Shown here one piece after another: positions 10,181 through 20,804 of a stretch of DNA of 64,000 bases (positions are counted from its first letter, which is position 1; each line of letters opens with the position of its first letter). A model generated the notes under the pieces. That model was not told the origin of the DNA. It saw nothing but the letters and a program-made list of their open reading frames with translations, and did no database searches. The translations under genes were made by a program, and so were the position numbers. Origin of the DNA: Prorocentrum cordatum (taxonomy: Eukaryota; Sar; Dinophyceae; Prorocentrales; Prorocentraceae); assembly GCA_963575745.1 (NCBI GenBank), contig CAUYUJ010011237.1, positions 399,112 through 463,111 of the forward strand, read 5' to 3'.

Positions 10181-13100
10181 GCGGAGTCGTCAGAGGGGCT
10201 GGGTTGGCGGGGTCTCCCACTGGCCGCTCCGAGCTCCGAGTGGGTGGACGCTGGGGCTCAGCAGCGCTTCGGGCAGGCGCTCCTGGCAGTGGACCGCGAC
10301 ATGGGCATGGCGCTCCTGGACCAGCACGGCCGGCCACTCCCGCGCACGAGCGTGAAGGACCTCCGCGCTGGCCGGGCGGCGAGCAGCTTTGCATCACCAG
10401 CCCCGCAGGCCGCAGCGGCGGCGGCCACAGCACCCTCGGGGTCTGGGGGGGCCTCAGGAGTCCGCTCGGCGGCGTTCGGTAGTGACGACTTCGATTTCGA
10501 CGACCTCGAGAAGCCGGGCGCGGGCTCCACGCCAGCGCCCGCCTCTGGCGGCCCTGAGCGCGCAGAGCCAGACAGAGGTGGCTTCTTGGACGTCCTGGAC
10601 CGCATGGCCAGCCCGGCCGCTCCCAAGCAGGCCGCGGGGATTGAGCCCGCAGGCTCTGCGCAGGGTGGATTTTCCAGCCTGCTCGACCGCATGGCCGGCG
10701 GGGGCGCCGCTGCGCCCGAGTCCGCGCCCGACGTTCCCGCTCCAGGCGGCTTCTCGAACTTGTTCGACAGGATGTCTGGAAGCAGCGCTCAGGCCGGGAG
10801 AGCTGAGAAACCCGGCGGCAGTGGCGGCGGTGGCTTCGCAAACCTGTTCGACCGCATTGCTGGAGGGGCGGCGCCTGCGCCTGCCCCTGTGGACCGCGGT
10901 GGCCTCTCGGACCTGCTCGACCGCCTGGCCAGTGGGCCCGCGCAGAAAGACAGCAAGCCGGACGCGGCCACTTCGGCCGCAGGGGAGGGGGCTGAGCCGC
11001 CAGGCGGCGATTGGGACGACTTCGACATTGGCGATCTCGGCGAGGCGCCTCCAGCCGCAGCCGCGCATGAGGCCGACGCGCCGCCAGGCGGCGCGGCCGC
11101 AGCGGCGGGGCCGGCCGACGGGTGGGACGATCTCGACGTGGGCGACCTCGGAGACCAGCCGTCCTTTGCCGACTCCCAGGAGGCAGAGCCGCCGCACTCG
11201 CGCGAGGTCCCGGCAGTGCAGGCGCGTGCATCGCTCGCGGCCATTGCAGCGGAGGCAGAGCCTGCTAGTGGTGCTGAGTGGGACGAATTCGACATAGACG
11301 ACCTCGGCGAGCAGCCTCCCCCCGCTGGCGTGCCAGAGGTGACGCCGCCGGCTGCTTCCACGCCCGCCGCAGTGGTGGCACAGCCAGCGAGTGGTGCTGG
11401 GTCAGACGAGTTCGACATGGACGACCTCGGAGAGCAGGCGACCGCCGCTGGCTCGCGGGGGCTGGCGCCGCCCCCTGCGGTCACGGCCCCCGCAGCGGAG
11501 GCAGGGCTAGTGAGCGGCGCTGCGTGGGGCGAGTTCGACATGGACGACCTCGGAGAGCAGCCTCCTTTTCCCGCTCGCTCGCGGAAGGCGACGCCGCCAG
11601 CTGCGCTCGCGGCCACTGCAGCGGAGGCAGAGCCTGCTAGTGGTGCTGAGTGGGACGAATTCGACATAGACGACCTCGGCGAGCAGCCTCCCCCCGCTGG
11701 CGTGCCAGAGGTGACGCCGCCAGCTGCTTCCACGCCCGCCGCAGTGGTGACACAGCCAGCGAGTGGTGCTGGGTCAGACGAGTTCGACATGGACGACCTC
11801 GGAGAGCAGGCGACCGCCGCTGACTCGCGGGGGGCGGCGCCGCCCCCTGCGGTCACGGCCCCCGCAGCGGAGGCAGGGCTAGCGAGCGGCGCTGCGTGGG
11901 GCGAGTTTGACATGGACGACCTCGGAGAGCAGCCTCCTTCTCCCGCTCGCTCGCGGAAGGCGACGCCGCCAGCTGCGTTCGCGGCCACTGCGGCTGAGGC
12001 AGAGCCTGCTAGTGGTGCTGAGTGGGACGAATTCGACATAGACGACCTCGGCGAGCAGCCTCCCCCCGCTGGCGTGCCAGAGGTGACGCCGCCAGCTGCT
12101 TCCACGCCCGCCGCAGTGGTGCACAGCCAGCGAGTGGTGCTGGGTCAGACGAGTTCGACATGGACGACCTCGGAGAGCAGGCGACCGCCGCTGACTCGCG
12201 GGGGGCGGCGCCGCCCCCTGCGGTCACGGCCCCCGCAGCGGAGGCAGGGCTAGCGAGCGGCGCTGCGTGGGGCGAGTTCGACATGGACGACCTCGGAGAG
12301 CAGCTTCCTTCTTCCGCTCGCTCGCGGAAGGCGACGCCGCCAGCTGCGCTCGCGGCCACTGCAGCGGAGGCAGAGCCTGCTAGTGGTGCTGAGTGGGACG
12401 AATTCGACATAGACGACCTCGGCGAGCAGCCTCCCCTCCCTGGCGTGCCAGAGGTGACGCCGCCGGCTGCTTCCACGCCCGCCGCAGTGGTGGCACAGCC
12501 AGCGAGTGGTGCTGGGTCAGACGAGTTCGACATGGACGACCTCGGAGAGCAGGCGACCGCCGCTGACTCGCGGGGGGTGGCGCCGCCCCCTGCGGTCACG
12601 GCCCCCGCAGCGGAGGCAGGGCTAGCGAGCGGCGCTGCGTGGGGCGAGTTCGACATGGACGACCTCGGAGAGCAGCCTCCTTTTCCAGCTCGCTCGCGGA
12701 AGGCGACGCCGCCAGCTGCGCTCGCGGCCATTGCAGCGGAGGCAGAGCCTGCTAGTGGTGCTGAGTGGGACGAATTCGACATAGACGACCTCGGCGAGCA
12801 GCCTCCCCCCGCTGGCGTGCCAGAGGTGACGCCGCCAGCTGCTTCCACGCCCGCCGCAGTGGTGACACAGCCAGCGAGTGGTGCTGGGTCAGACGAGTTC
12901 GACATGGACGACCTCGGAGAGCAGGCGACCGCCGCTGACTCGCGGGGGGTGGCGCCGCCCCCTGCGGTCACGGCCCCCGCAGCTGAGGCAGGGCTAGCGA
13001 GCGGCGCTGCGTGGGGCGAGTTTGACATGGACGACCTCGGAGAGCAGCCTCCTTCTCCCGCTCGCTCGCGGAAGGCGACGCCGCCAGCTGCGTTCGCGGC

Positions 13101-16100
13101 CACTGCGGCTGAGGCAGAGCCTGCTAGTGGTGCTGAGTGGGACGAATTCGACATAGACGACCTCGGCGAGCAGCCTCCCCCCGCTGGCGTGCCAGAGGTG
13201 ACGCCGCCGGCTGCTTCCACGCCCGCCGCAGTGGTGGCACAGCCAGCGAGTGGTGCTGGGTCAGACGAGTTCGACATGGACGACCTCGGAGAGCAGGCGA
13301 CCGCCGCTGACTCGCGGGGGGTGGCGCCGCCCCCTGCGGTCACGGCCCCCGCAGCTGAGGCAGGGCTAGCGAGCGGCGCTGCGTGGGGCGAGTTCGACAT
13401 GGACGACCTCGGAGAGCAGCCTCCTTTTCCCGCTCGCTCGCGGAAGGCGACGCCGCCAGCTGCGCTCGCGGCCACTGCAGCGGAGGCAGAGCCTGCTGGT
13501 GGTGCTGAGTGGGACGAATTCGACATAGGCGACCTCGGCGAGCAGCCTCCCCCCGCTGGCGTGCCAGAGGTAACGCCGCCAGTTGCTTCCACGCCCGCCG
13601 CAGTGGTGGCACAGCCAGCGAGTGGTGCTGGGTCAGGCGAGTTCGACATGGACGACCTCGGAGAGCAGGCGACCGCCGCTGACTCGCGGGGGGTGGCGCC
13701 GCCCCCTGCGGTCACGGCCGCCGCAGCGGAGGCAGGGCTAGCGAGCGGCGCTGCGTGGGGCGAGTTCGACATGGACGACCTCGGAGAGCAGCCTCCTTCT
13801 CCCGCTCGCTCGCGGAAGGCGACGCCGCCAGCTGCGCTCGCGGCCACTGCAGCGGAGGCAGAGCCTGCTGGTGGTGCTGAGTGGGACAAATTCGACATAG
13901 ACGACCTCGGCGAGCAGCCTCCCCCCGCTGGGTTGCAGGAGGCAGGGAACACGGTGGCCGCCACTACCCTCGTGATCAAAGACGTTGCGGCACAGCTAGC
14001 ATCGGAGAAGAGTCCAAAGGAAGGGGCTTGGGATGGCGACATCGATTTCGGCGACCTCGAAGGTCTTGGAGAGCTCGACGGGGGGGCCGTCTTGCCGGTT
14101 GAGCCTAGCGGCGCTGGTGTGACGGCCCCGCGTGTCGAGCAGGAGGATGGCAGGCAGGAAAGCGATGCGGGTTGGAACGATTCCGACGTCGACGTCGGAC
14201 CACAAGTCGCCGGAGTTGCTGCCACGGCGGCGGCCTCCTCGGTTGAGAATGACACGCAGCAGAAGGGGGAGGTGGGCCTGGACGACCTCGACGCCGAGAT
14301 CAGCCCGCAGGACGGTGGCGCTGGTTCTCGGGCTCTGCCGGTAAATGAAGACGAGGGCGCGAAGCAAACAGCTGAGGCAGGCTGGGACGACTTTGACGTT
14401 GAGGTCAGTCCGCGGCTTGATGGCGGTGGTGCCACCCATGTCAAGGAGAAGGGCACAGGGGACGGGGCCAATGCAGACCAGGAAAACTTCAAAGTCGAGA
14501 TCAGCTCGCCGGCCAGTGGCGCTGGCCCTGCAGCCCCGCCTGTTCAGGCAGCCCAGGGGATGCCGACTGCGGAGTTCCCTGCCACCGTATTGGAGACAGA
14601 GCCAGCGAGTGGTGCTGAGTGGGACGAGTTCCACATGGACGGCCTCGGAGAGCAGCCTCCCACCACCGGTCCGCAGGAAAAGACGCCGCCAATGTTTTCC
14701 GCTCCCGCCGCAGCGGAGACGAAGCCAGTGAGTGGTGCTGAGTGGAACGAGTTCGACATAGACGACCTCGGAGAGCAGGCGACCGCCGCTGATTCGCGGG
14801 GGGTGGCGCCGCCCCCTGCGGTCACGGCCCCCGCAGCGGAGGCAGAGCCCGCTGGTGGTGCTGAGTGGGACGAGTTCGACATAGACGACCTCGGAGAGCA
14901 GGCGACCGCCGCTGTCATGCCAGAGGTGACGCCGCCAGCTGCTTCTACGCCCGCCGCAGTGGAGACACAGCCAGCAAGTGGTGCTGCGTGTGACGAGTTC
15001 GATATGGACGACCTCGGAGACCAGCCTCCCCCTGCTGGCGTGCCAGAGGTGACGCCGCCAGCTGCGCTCGCGGCCACTGCAGCGGAGGCAGAGCCCGCTG
15101 GTGGTGCTGAGTGGGACGAGTTCGACATAGGCGACCTCGGCGAGCAGCCTCCACCCGCTGACGTGCAAGAGGTGACGCCGCCAGGTGCTTCCACCCCCGC
15201 CGCAGTGGCGACACAGCCAGCGAATGGTGCGGCGTCAGGCGAGTTCGACATGAACGACCTCGGAGAGCAGGCGACCGCCGCTGGCTCGCGGGAGGTGGCG
15301 CCGCCCCCTGCGGTCACGGCCCCCGCAGCGGAGGCAGGGCTAGCGAGCGGCGCTGCGTGGGGCGAGTTCGACATGGACGACCTCGGAGAGCAGCCTCCCA
15401 CCGCCAATTCACAGAAAAGGACGCCGCCAGCTGCAGCAGCGGAGACACAGCAAGCAAGTGGTGCTGCGTGGGACGCGTTTGACATAGACGACCTCGGAGA
15501 GCAGCCCCCTCCCGCTTGCTCGCGAAAGGTGACGCCGCCAGCTGCGCTCGCGGCCACTGCAGCGGAGGCAGAGCCTTCTAGTGGTGCCGAGTGGGACGAA
15601 TTCGACATAGGCGACCTCGCAGAACAGCCTGCCCCCGCTGGCGTGCCAGACGTGACGCCGCCAGCTGCTTCTACGACCGCAGCAGCTGCGACACTGCCAG
15701 CGAGTGGTGCTGCGTCAGACGAGTTCGACATGGACGACCTCGCAGAACAGCCTCCCGCCGCCGGTTCGCAGGAAGTGACTACGCCAGCTGCTGCAGCGGA
15801 AGTACAGCCAGCGAGTGATGCCGCGTGGGACGAGTTCGACATAGACGATTTCGCAGAACAGCCGCCCCCCGCTGGTGTGCCAGAGGTGATTCCGTCAGCT
15901 GCTTCTACGCCCGCCGCAGCGGTGACGCAGCCAGCGAGTGGTGCTGGGTCAGACGAGTTCGACATAGACGACCTCGGAGAGCAGGCACCTCCCGCTCGCT
16001 CTCGGAAGGCGATGCCGCCAGCTGCGTTCGCGGCCACTTCAGCGGAGGCAGAGCCTGCTAGTGGTGCTGAGTGGGACGAGTTCGATATAGACGACCTCGG

Positions 16101-16902
16101 CGAGCAGCCTCCCCCCGCTGGCGTGCCAGAGGTAACGCCGCCAGCTGCTTCTACGCCCGCTGCAGCGGAGATACAGCCAGCGAGTGGTGCTGCGTCAGAC
16201 GAGTTCGACATGGACGACCTCGGAGAGCAGCCTCCTTCCCCCGCTCGCTCGCGAAAGGCGACGCCGCCAGCTGCGTTCGCGGCCTCTGCAGCGGGAGGAG
16301 AGCCTGCTAGTGGTGCTGAGTGGGACGAGTTCGACATAGATGACCTCGGAGAGCAGCCTCCCCCCGCTTGCGTGCTGGAGGCAGAGGGCATGATGACTGC
16401 CACCATCCCCGTCCCCGCCGCAGGCTCGCGGGAGCTGGCACCGCCCCCTACGATCACCACCCCCGCAGCGGGGGCAGATCTAGCGAGCGGCGCTGCATGG
16501 GGCGAGTTCGACATGGACGACCTTGGAGAGAAGCCTCCCACGGCTGGGTTGCGGGAGGCAGAGGACATGGTGGCCGCCACCACCCCCGTCATCGACGACG
16601 TTGCGGCACAGCCAGCATCGGCGAAGAATCCGAGGGAAGAGGCGTGGGATGGCGACATCGATTTCGACGATCTCGACGTTCTCGGAGAGCTCAACGGGGG
16701 GCACGCCGTATCGGCCGAGCCTAGCTCTGGGGGGACCGCACCTGGAACGACGGCTGCGCCAGTAGAGGAGGAGCCCCAGACGCAGAAGGCGCCCGCTGGT
16801 GAGTTCAGACAGGAGGCGCAGGACACGGCTTTGGACGACTTCGACCTCGAGGTCGATCCACAAGTCGGTGGCGCTAGTGTCACGGCGCTGCCTGTTGAGG
16901 AG
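10181..16902 (+). CDS. NBAS-linked giant exon 6: GGF-LxDRM repeats and ~40 acidic WxxF modules
   Basis: A single long exon of about 2,240 codons follows in phase from exon 5. Order: a Trp-containing start (SSEWVDAGAQQRFGQ); five copies of a GGFxxLxDRM motif (10580-10930); then DWDDFDIGDLGE and GWDDLDVGDLGD; then a long run of modules EWDEFDIDDLGE, GSDEFDMDDLGE and AWGEFDMDDLGE in Pro/Ala/Thr linkers. I count about 40 modules, some 27 with a WxxF core. From 13930 the pattern loosens into units with AWDGDIDF, GWDDFDVEV and similar, then modules resume to 16510. WxxF and WxW motifs in acidic sequence bind the delta-COP mu-homology domain (yeast Dsl1, Gcs1), so a COPI-binding tail is the natural inference. 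A 1-bp deletion near 12121 shifts the frame (frame 2 before, frame 1 after). The end at 16902 is a phase-0 GC donor; GA at 16900 is possible. Confidence 0.7.
10580..10935 (+). repeat. Five-fold GGFxxLxDRM peptide repeat
   Basis: Inside exon 6, five motifs occur about every 70-80 bp: GGFLDVLDRMA, GGFSSLLDRMA, GGFSNLFDRMS, GGFANLFDRIA and GGLSDLLDRLA, joined by Pro/Ala/Gly linkers. Each could form one short amphipathic helix. I do not recognise the motif. Its regular spacing suggests a multivalent docking segment separate from the acidic modules downstream. Confidence 0.8.
11279..13884 (+). repeat. 372-bp (124-codon) tandem higher-order repeat, seven periods
   Basis: The TGG of the EWDEFDI/EWDKFDI module falls at 11279, 11651, 12023, 12394, 12766, 13138, 13510 and 13882. 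Intervals are 372, 372, 371, 372, 372, 372 and 372. Each unit holds three modules (EWDEF, GSDEF, AWGEF) and their linkers. Homology continues on both sides with lower identity. Confidence 0.95.
12115..12125 (+). other. 1-bp deletion / frameshift in the repeat exon
   Basis: Other units read GCAGTGGTGGCACAGCC or GCAGTGGTGACACAGCC; here it is GCAGTGGTGCACAGCC, one base short. It is the only 371-bp interval in an otherwise exact 372-bp array. Coding character is in frame 2 before it and frame 1 after it, so the event is recent or an assembly error in a GG run. Confidence 0.9.
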
Positions 16903-16951
16903 GCGCGTGCCTTCAGCAAACAATTCAGACATGGCCGCTTCTGTTCCTGTT

Positions 16952-17122
16952 GCTCCAAGATTGCCCCCAGAGGCCTCCCAGCGGAACCCCAAACAACCCG
17001 AGACTGGCCCAAGGCGGCCCAAGAGGGTCTCGAAGAGGGCGCCCGACGCAGCCAAGAAGGCACCACGAGGAGACAAAAGGCAACCCCAACACCGACATCT
17101 CGAGTCCTGTCCCCCACCTTGT
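16952..17122 (+). repeat. ~171-bp direct duplication, copy 1 (copy 2 at 18193-18363)
   Basis: Nearly identical to 18193-18363, starting TTGCTCCAAGATTGCCCCCA and ending TCCTGTCCCCCACCTT. Only a few substitutions are visible (for example AAGAAGG against AAGGAGG). The copies are 1,241 bp apart. Confidence 0.92.
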
Positions 17123-17249
17123 CAGACAAAGGACCTGAGGACACGCCCACTCCGTGCCGCCCGTGCCCAGAGGCACGGTTGCGGATATACAGATATTCGG
17201 TTTACGAGGTCAGGGTCCCGACAGCGCATGGTAGTGTGCGGGCCCAGGT

Positions 17250-18100
17250 CCGTCCCAAAAGGCTTCAGAGACGTCCCAGAGGTGCCCCAGACGTCCCCAG
17301 AGGGTCCAAGAGGCCGACAAATATTGCCCAGGTGCCCGTGATGGCCTTCAGGTGGCCCAAAAGGCCCCCGAGAGGCTCCACGAGAGCTTCCAGACGGCCC
17401 AAAACGCCTTCAAGACGCCCCAAGAGGTTTCCAAGAGGCACTCCAAGAGGGCCCCAAGAGGCACAAGTGATTGGCCCCCATTAGTTATGAGAAGGTTTTG
17501 TGGTTTCACTGTTGCTGCTTTTCGGCGCTCCAAGACTACCTCAGAGGCACCGAAAACCGCCCAGAGACAGCCTCAGAGGCCCCCAAGTGGGCGCACAGAC
17601 GTTCCAAGAGGCTCCTAAAATTACCCAAGAGACCTCCAAGACGGTCCAAGAACACCTCAGGAGCCGCCCAAGATCTTTAACCTTTCTGCGCACTGGGACC
17701 CCCGGGAGGCCGAAACGGGCCCACAACATGCTTCCCGGGAGGCCCCCAGAAGCCTGCAGGAGTCGACAAGAGACCCCAAGAGGCCCCCAAGAGGCCCCCA
17801 AACCGCCCCCCACAGTACCCGAGAGGCCTCCGAAGATATTCCGACATGCGTCGCAAAGCTCGATGCCTCACCCACAACGCTGGCGCGAGGCGAGATGGGC
17901 GGAACGGCACTCCTTACACATGTCCCTGGGTGCACTGCCCAATCGCGGGCTGTTTTCCCGAGGCCAGGGGCGCCCAAGACGGGCCAAAGGACTCCAGGAC
18001 CCGCCCCCGGACGATTCCAGAGGCCTGGGACATGGGCCAGGAGCGTTCCAGGATGGCTTCCAGACAGCCCCAGAGGGCGCCCAACAGGGCCCCGAGGGGG
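17250..18100. repeat. Degenerate CCAAGAGGCCCC-type repeat
   Basis: Variants of CCCAAGAGG and GCCCCCAAGAGG recur every 12-20 bp. The reverse complement (CTTGGGGCC words) fills 36740-37085 and parts of 43880-44280; this strand sense recurs at 52150-52690. No coding sense is evident. Confidence 0.8.
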
Positions 18101-18192
18101 AATAACAATTGATTCTCTGTGGGTTTCTTATACGCTTTTCGCATGCTGTTCTCGAGCCCCTGACTGGCCAAGACGGGTCAAGAGGGTCCCCA

Positions 18193-18363
18193 TGTTGCTC
18201 CAAGATTGCCCCCAGAGGCCTCCCAGCGGAACCCCAAACAACCCGAGACTGGCCCAAGGCGGCCCAAGAGGGTCTCGAAGAGGGCGCCCGACGCAGCCAA
18301 GGAGGCACCACGAGGAGGCAAAAGGCAACCCCAACACCGACATCTCGAGTCCTGTCCCCCACC
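18193..18363 (+). repeat. ~171-bp direct duplication, copy 2
   Basis: See the copy at 16952-17122. Flanks differ, so the duplicated unit is well delimited. Confidence 0.92.
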
Positions 18364-18860
18364 TTTGGACCTCAGGAGCCCCCCAGAAGCTCAAAACAAG
18401 ACAGGGGATCCAAGGGGATCCCCAGAGCCGTCAAGACAGACCTGCAAGATGCGACCTGGTGCCCTCACGAGAGATCTCACGAGGCATCTCACGAGGGCCC
18501 GTCCCAAAGGCTCCCCCGTCCTCTGGCCCAGGGGCCGTCAGCAGAGCGACTTGGAGTGGCACGCTGGTCCGGGCCCCCCCAGGGTCCAGGACCCCGTTCC
18601 TCCAGGCCCATTTATCCCTCCATGCCCAAGATGCACGAGCGAAGCGCAAGAAGAAGCGGAGGAAGGACGAGGGCAGAAGGAGTGGATACCGATAGTAGCG
18701 GTGGAAGCGGTCGTGTCAGTGGTCGTGGCCGTACCACCAAAGGTGGTTGCGGCAACCGTAGCAGAATTGGTGACGGTAGGGGTGATGGCCGTGTAATTAT
18801 CGTGACTAGAACCTAAGCGCGCGAAGCGCGCGCGTGGCTTTATCACACATTCCTACCTCC

Positions 18861-18865
<5 letters not shown>

Positions 18866-18893
<28 letters not shown>

Positions 18894-19030
18894 AATGTAA
18901 ACACATGTATATGTATAGAGCTGTGTCTATATGTGTATATATATATGTATATATGAGTATAACTGTGCGCACATATGCGCGTATCTGCACACTCCGAGTA
19001 TGTGTATGGATACATGCGTGCGTGCATGCA
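18866..19030. repeat. TA/TG microsatellite region
   Basis: CTCTCTCTATATATAT followed by mixed TATATGTG repeats, then GTGCGTGCATGCACG. AT-rich compared with its surroundings. Confidence 0.9.
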
Positions 19031-20624
19031 CGTTGTATACAAATGGAAGTACACACAACCACAAAACAATGTGTTTCGCCCCAACACCGTTTTCCGGAAT
19101 CACCGCAACTACAACATTTCCTTGGTTTCAGCAACTGCTCTGCTCACTACAGTTAGTTTGCCTGTTGTGAGATTCTGCTCAAGCTATTGATCATGCTGGC
19201 TGTACCTGTTACCCCTGGAACTGACACTGGCATTTGTATCCCTGGTGTTGTTCATCCTATTCCGTCTTCCGCCGCCCTACACGAGATGCAGTTCGAGTGC
19301 TATCATTATAGTTATTGCTAGTGGCGTCGCTTCTTTTACACTTGCAAGTGTGCTTATTATTGGTCAGAAGGCAGACGTCTTTCACGAATACCACCGATGG
19401 TAAAGAGCATGTCCGAACTCATACGATCACCGAGGTCGCTGCCACCGTTGCTGTCGTCTTCGTCGTCGTCATCGTCGCCGTCGCCGCCGGCACCGACGAC
19501 TCCGTGCTGGAAGACCGCCCCCGACGGCCCGAGGAGGCCAAAGAGACGGCACAATGATGAGAGCCGCAGGCCCCGGACAGCATTGGAGGGTTCAAAGAGG
19601 CCCCTGAGGAGGGCCTCAGACAACCCAAGAGGGCCCGAAGAGAGCCCCAAGACCGGTCTCGCGGAGAGATGTCCACATCCGCAATCATCCCGCAGAGTTT
19701 GTCTGCCGTGGGAAATAAGGTGGGGAAACAACAAACTTGGTTTCACCGCAGACGCCTTCGGCGAGTCAGCGTCAACCCCCTGCGGCCGAGATGCCCACAT
19801 CATAGCACAGTGCACCACATACGTCAACCGCGCGTACCAACGAACGGCATGCGTAAGAAGAGGAAATTAGGATGATATGTAGTTCTCTTGTATGCCAAGC
19901 AGACACCAAGATGTTCACCAGCGCGGGCCCAAAACAGTGAGCTGCTGCACTTGTGGATGTGCAAGCTGAGAGGCGACAGCTATGTGGTGCAAGCTACGTG
20001 GCGCAAGCTATCTGGTGTTAAGTGTACGGCGCAAGCTATGCAAGCTATGCTGTGCAAGCTGTGTGTTGCATCACGGGACTCCCGCGATGGACCCACGGCC
20101 GGCCATTGCCCGAGACAACGCGGTGTGCCCACGAGGAGCGTCTCTTCGCCGGGACACCCGGAGCACACGGGGCCGGGACCCCCAGAGCACCCAGAATACC
20201 CGTTGATATGTTGGCAACGAAAATGAGGGGGGTTATGTTTTACGCAACTGCAGTGGTATTCCTATAATTTGCAAGTAGAACCACTATATTAACTCCAACA
20301 ACTTAGATATTGAAGTTGAGCTAGAGTTAGTGTTCGAGTTTCGGGGTTAGTTTCTTTTATCGGTCGAAGCTGTTTAAGTTAACGGTGATGTTAGGTTTTT
20401 AGTGGTCGAAGTTGTAGAAGTTTGTTGTTTTTTTTCGGAATTCCGTTGTTCTAGCGTTTTGCGTTGTTCGTCGGGACCCTCCTCCTCATCCTCCTCCCTC
20501 GTCTGTCCGTACGTATGTTCATTCGACGATGACGTCGGCCTCCTCTCCTCTCCTCCCCTTTCAGTTGCTCTCGTCTCCTCACCTCTCCTTTCCTGTCGTC
20601 CCCTCGTCCTCCGCGGTAGCCGGG
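19031..20624. other. Non-coding stretch with minor short repeats
   Basis: No gene recognised. 19435-19500 has a GTCGTC/GCCGCC microsatellite. Around 19955-20060 the octamer GCAAGCTA or a variant recurs about eight times at 10-20 bp spacing. 20230-20420 is AT-rich relative to the window. Confidence 0.6.
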
Positions 20625-20747
20625 CTGGCCCGAGGAGGAGGAGGAGGAGGAGGAGAAGGGGGATAAGGAGGGCGATGAGGAGGGATGAGGAGGAGGAGGA
20701 GGAGGAGGAGGAGGAGGAGGAGGAGGAGGAGGAGGAAGAGGAGTACG
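20625..20747. repeat. GGA microsatellite, insertion site of the LINE-like element
   Basis: (GGA)n tract that resumes at 25289 after the element, so the insertion split one microsatellite. Confidence 0.9.
20731..20747. repeat. 17-bp target-site duplication, 3' side of the LINE-like element
   Basis: GGAGGAAGAGGAGTACG, identical to 25272-25288. It is directly followed on plus by TTTTT, the complement of the element's A tail. Confidence 0.92.
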
Positions 20748-20804
20748 TTTTTCCCGCGAGCACAGCGTGGGCGAGCACCTCGCGTCCACCTGCGTCAGGC
20801 CAGG

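Noticed and set aside
11279-13884. CRISPR-like array
   Set aside because: Repeats are contiguous 372-bp coding units without unique spacers, in a eukaryotic setting; the same applies to the 103-bp and 112-bp satellites.
12009-14492. 827-residue minus-strand frame across the motif array, and similar minus frames at 10789-12105 and 14544-17150
   Set aside because: Antisense shadow of the 372-bp repeat; Ser/Ala/Pro-rich with no independent domain, and its repeat unit simply mirrors the plus-strand modules.
16903-17484. Open frame continuing after exon 6
   Set aside because: It enters the duplicated CCAAGAGG repeat and becomes Arg/Pro-rich low complexity; a phase-0 GC donor at 16903 is a better end.
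18815-18834. GCGCGCGAAGCGCGCGC hairpin as a terminator
   Set aside because: A perfect short stem, but no gene ends here and hairpin terminators are not expected in a dinoflagellate nucleus.
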